Positions 61,443 to 64,000 of a stretch of DNA of 64,000 bases are shown here, piece after piece. The notes under the pieces were generated by a model, which did no database searches, had not been told where the DNA came from, and saw only the letters and a program-made list of their open reading frames with translations. The position numbers were made by a program, and so were the translations under genes. This stretch comes from Chytridium lagenaria (lineage: Eukaryota; Chytridiomycota; Chytridiomycetes; Chytridiales; Chytridiaceae), in the NCBI GenBank assembly GCA_025449115.1, contig JAHLKC010000040.1:124001-188000 (forward strand). Direction: 5' to 3'. Every line of letters starts with the position of its first letter. Within the stretch, counting starts at the first letter, position 1.

Positions 61443-64000
61443 TCAACTGCTTTTCCCCTTCGCCAACATCGCAAAGTCATACACAATCACCGTCAAAGCC
61501 AACCCAAACGTAATCACAAAACAAATCATCGCTGCGGTCCTTGGTCTCACATACTTCATCGCCCAACTTGGTACAGCTGTAAACCTCGGCAACCCATCAT
61601 CCTCCTCATCCTCATATCCTTGCACTGTCACCTCCCCATTCGTCAACGACCCCCCACCAAGGAAACTCGATCGAGGTTGTCCATCCACATAATCAATACT
61701 CGGCGTGTCCGATGGATGCACTTTGCGCGATATAAAACTCCCTTGCGACATTTTCCGATCAGACGTGGGGACGTGTTGGTATGCGTGAACATGGCGGATC
61801 CCTGTAACGACTCTGACGCTAAATTATTCGTACTCCCACCACTGCCATTCAACGCAAAGCTACTTGCCCCACCCCCAAAACTCGGTCGTCGATTCCTCGC
61901 TCCAGCACCTCCAGGGATCCCCAAAATTGATCCAGCAAGATTCATATGACTGCCCCCAAGATGTGGGTTACTTCCTTTCTGTCGAACATGTAAACTCGAC
62001 TTGTTGTCCAAAAATCCCCATATCAAGAATCTTGGCGCCTCCGCGGCGTGATTGGAGGGAGGCTTTGGATCCGTCGACGCCCGTGGAGACGATGGGGAGC
62101 GTGATTTGGGGTTGCGCGCGGATCATGGGACCGGTGGCTATGCCCGATTTTTCGGCTTTTCAATGAGCTGGCGAAGGGATCGTAGCGGCGGGTGCCGAGA
62201 CGCGTGAGGTCGGCGTGGGGAAGGTGGTAGACCTGTGCATTGATATGAAAAATAATAAAATGTATGGATTAGAATTGAAAAAAAAGATATATCACTCCCA
62301 CTGAGAAAGAACAGGAAATTTGAAAAGTGGTAGCTTTCACAATAAAGGACTTCCACCACAAAAAACTTAAATTGTGCCTTTCATCACTAGACAACCCGTA
62401 AAAACGAAGATACGTGCACTATCCCTCTTCCAGAAACTCACATAATCAAAATCGTCATCCCTATTCGCGCGTTTCTTCACCCCTCCATCAATATCCAAAT
62501 TCTCCAACTCATCCAAAACACTCTGCTGCATCACCAGATTTCGTTATCCAAAAAAATGAAAATTAAAAACGGCGCCACGAAATTACACAGGCTCTGAAAA
62601 ATCAGACTACTCCAGCTTGTGAACGTGCCAATAAATGGACCCGTTTGAAAAGGGATGCAGATGAGGATCGGAAAAATTGTCGACCAGAAAGTCGCCCAGT
62701 CTAATATATGGGGTTAATAAAGGGTTGTATTGCGGGTTACCTTTGCTGCAAAGACGGGAGGTGACGAGGTTAAGTTTGACAACGATGAAGGAGACGGGGA
62801 TGGATGTCAATAGGATTCTTGAATGAAAGGAAGGTTAGATGTCCACTATGTGAGAGAATTTTTTTGGTTTACGACGCAGGATGAGTAGAGCACATGTATA
62901 CTCACAAAATTGGGTATGTTAAACTGATGACTCTAACAAGCCCCCCGGATGCTCCAGATGTAAAGATCAGACTCATTGCAGAAAGCAAATCCGAGTTTTC
63001 TGGTAGATCAAACGCGAGTGCGCCTAAGGAAATATAGAAAGAAAAAATAGCCATGAGTTCACCACAAAAAACTCGAAACGTGCACATAAAACAAAACACA
63101 AAACATACTAAATATCCCTGTCATGCAATATATAGCACATGCCAAATACACTGACGCCCATATTGTCTTATGTATCGAAACTTTAGGATGCTAGGAATGA
63201 AGGGGTTAGATGAATCAAAAAAACCTTACATACCTTTGTGTTGATCCATGATGGGACCGTATTCGCGATCGTGAAATTAAACAAGACCTGTCCGATCACA
63301 GCCGTTGGAGCCGACGACAACGACGACCCAATAGGCGGAAGGTTCGACGGAATAACTCCGTGCACCAACGCCAATGCCGCCCAGCACACCACCACAAAGA
63401 TCATATACATCAACGATACTAAAGGAAAAAAAAAATGTCACAAAGAAATTACCAACGATAACATTACCCCATTGAAAAATCATATTGTCGTCAAGGTTGA
63501 GATTCAACATTGGTATCATGATGGATGAAAACACCTGCGAGGTTTTAGCGTGCAACTTCAAGGAATCCGGTGTTTACCAATCCACCTCCTGTGATCAACA
63601 TGTAGTTGTTTCCAAATGGTGAACTCTCGCCAGACGTTTTTGTAACGCAAAAAAAGCCGCTAATGGGACTAAACCCGAATCCACACGTTCTCCCAAACGA
63701 TGACAATAAGAACGTATCAAAGTTCTAAAGTGTGTGAATACTTCTGTGAACCCATGTTTTTCTCTTTTACCTGAACTGCACTGACGACCGATGCAATGTT
63801 GAAGGATTGGAGAGACCCGTACTGAACATTAAGAAACCACCAAGAGAATAAAACTTACAAAACAATATGCATGAGGTAATACCACCTCTTCCCATAAAAA
63901 TGATGTACTAACACCGTAAACTCCACGTTTCTCTACATCGCAGATCAATAACGCTTCCCCGAAAATTATAAATCTTCATACCTGAAAATGCTTATTCCCC
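61443..64000 (-). CDS. AAAP-type amino-acid transporter, partial (5' end outside)
   Basis: Multi-pass membrane transporter. The gene runs off the right edge. Readable pieces, from the right: YGSLQSFNIASVVSAVQ, a loop with GESSPFGNNYMLITGGGLVN, then MLNLNLDDNMIFQW, similar to the N-LDDN motif of fungal amino-acid/auxin permease (AAAP) proteins. Next VCWAALALVHGVI, GQVLFNFTIANTVPSWINTK, VYLACAICYMTGIF and LGALAFDLPENSDLLSAMSL, and IPVSFIVVKLNLVTSRLC. The last helix-rich part reads FQTGPFIGTFTSWSSLIFQS. A hydrophilic region follows (HLPHADLTRLGTRRYDPFAS), and the last exon has a final helix, AAMICFVITFGLALTVIVYD, ending at TAG 61443. At least eight short introns. Family assignment rests on helix pattern and the LDDN motif; substrate unknown. 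Several frame changes are present. Confidence 0.6.

Overview
The window reads as nuclear DNA of a flagellated (zoosporic) fungus, most likely a chytrid. The genes are dense and intron-rich, with short introns (about 40 to 200 bp, GT-AG, often ending in a CTAAC-type branch site plus AG). Fungal markers are an ERT1/AcuK-type zinc-cluster regulator, a YAP-like bZIP factor, a stand-alone arginine-type carbamoyl-phosphate synthase large chain with a mitochondrial leader, and a secreted LPMO-like wall protein. Flagellum-associated genes sit beside them: a dynein regulatory complex subunit 2 (DRC2/CCDC65), a CDKL-type kinase and a calaxin-like EF-hand protein. No rRNA, tRNA, CRISPR array or bacterial feature was seen.

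Layout. 0.4-1.8 kb: unassigned minus-strand coding fragments. 2.5-3.7 kb (-): SR-type splicing factor. 4.4-4.9 kb (+): tiny CYSTM protein. 5.0-6.6 kb (-): RUS/DUF647 protein. 6.9-8.1 kb (-): bZIP factor. 9.6-11.4 kb (-): ERT1-like regulator. 12.0-14.2 kb (-): CDKL kinase. 15.5-16.9 kb (+): RNase H2 subunit B. 17.2-19.1 kb (-): BCS1. 19.6-21.4 kb (+): DRC2. 21.5-22.4 kb (-): Mediator subunit 7. 22.7-26.0 kb (+): COG5. 26.6-30.1 kb (-): arrestin-like protein that appears to carry two SH3 domains. 30.1-31.7 kb: low-complexity spacer. 31.8-36.1 kb (+): carbamoyl-phosphate synthase large chain. 36.6-37.6 kb: tandem copies of the 3' end of the next gene. 37.6-38.7 kb (-): Myb-like coiled-coil protein. 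38.8-40.0 kb (+): G-patch/zinc-finger protein. 40.1-40.4 kb (+): TOM7. 40.5-43.0 kb (+): unassigned Ser-rich and membrane protein. 43.9-44.7 kb (+): calaxin-like EF-hand. 45.5-51.2 kb (+): BRO1-domain protein. 52.1-55.6 kb (-): ankyrin/TRP-type channel. 56.6-58.4 kb (-): LPMO-like protein with a predicted GPI anchor. 59.1-60.5 kb (+): single-pass surface protein. 61.4 kb to the right edge (-): AAAP-type amino-acid transporter, 5' end outside.

The genes do not form one pathway. They are ordinary eukaryotic housekeeping plus flagellar and surface functions, mostly arranged as divergent and convergent pairs with little spacing. Mitochondrial functions (BCS1, TOM7, arginine-type CPS), membrane traffic (COG5, BRO1, arrestin) and calcium/flagellar functions (CDKL, DRC2, EF-hand, TRP) recur.

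A consistent feature is that many strongly conserved proteins are broken by single-base shifts, often in or beside short homopolymers, after which the conserved reading resumes in another frame. This occurs in essential genes and in both directions, so I read it as residual indel error in the assembly rather than gene decay. It makes many start, stop and exon boundaries approximate.
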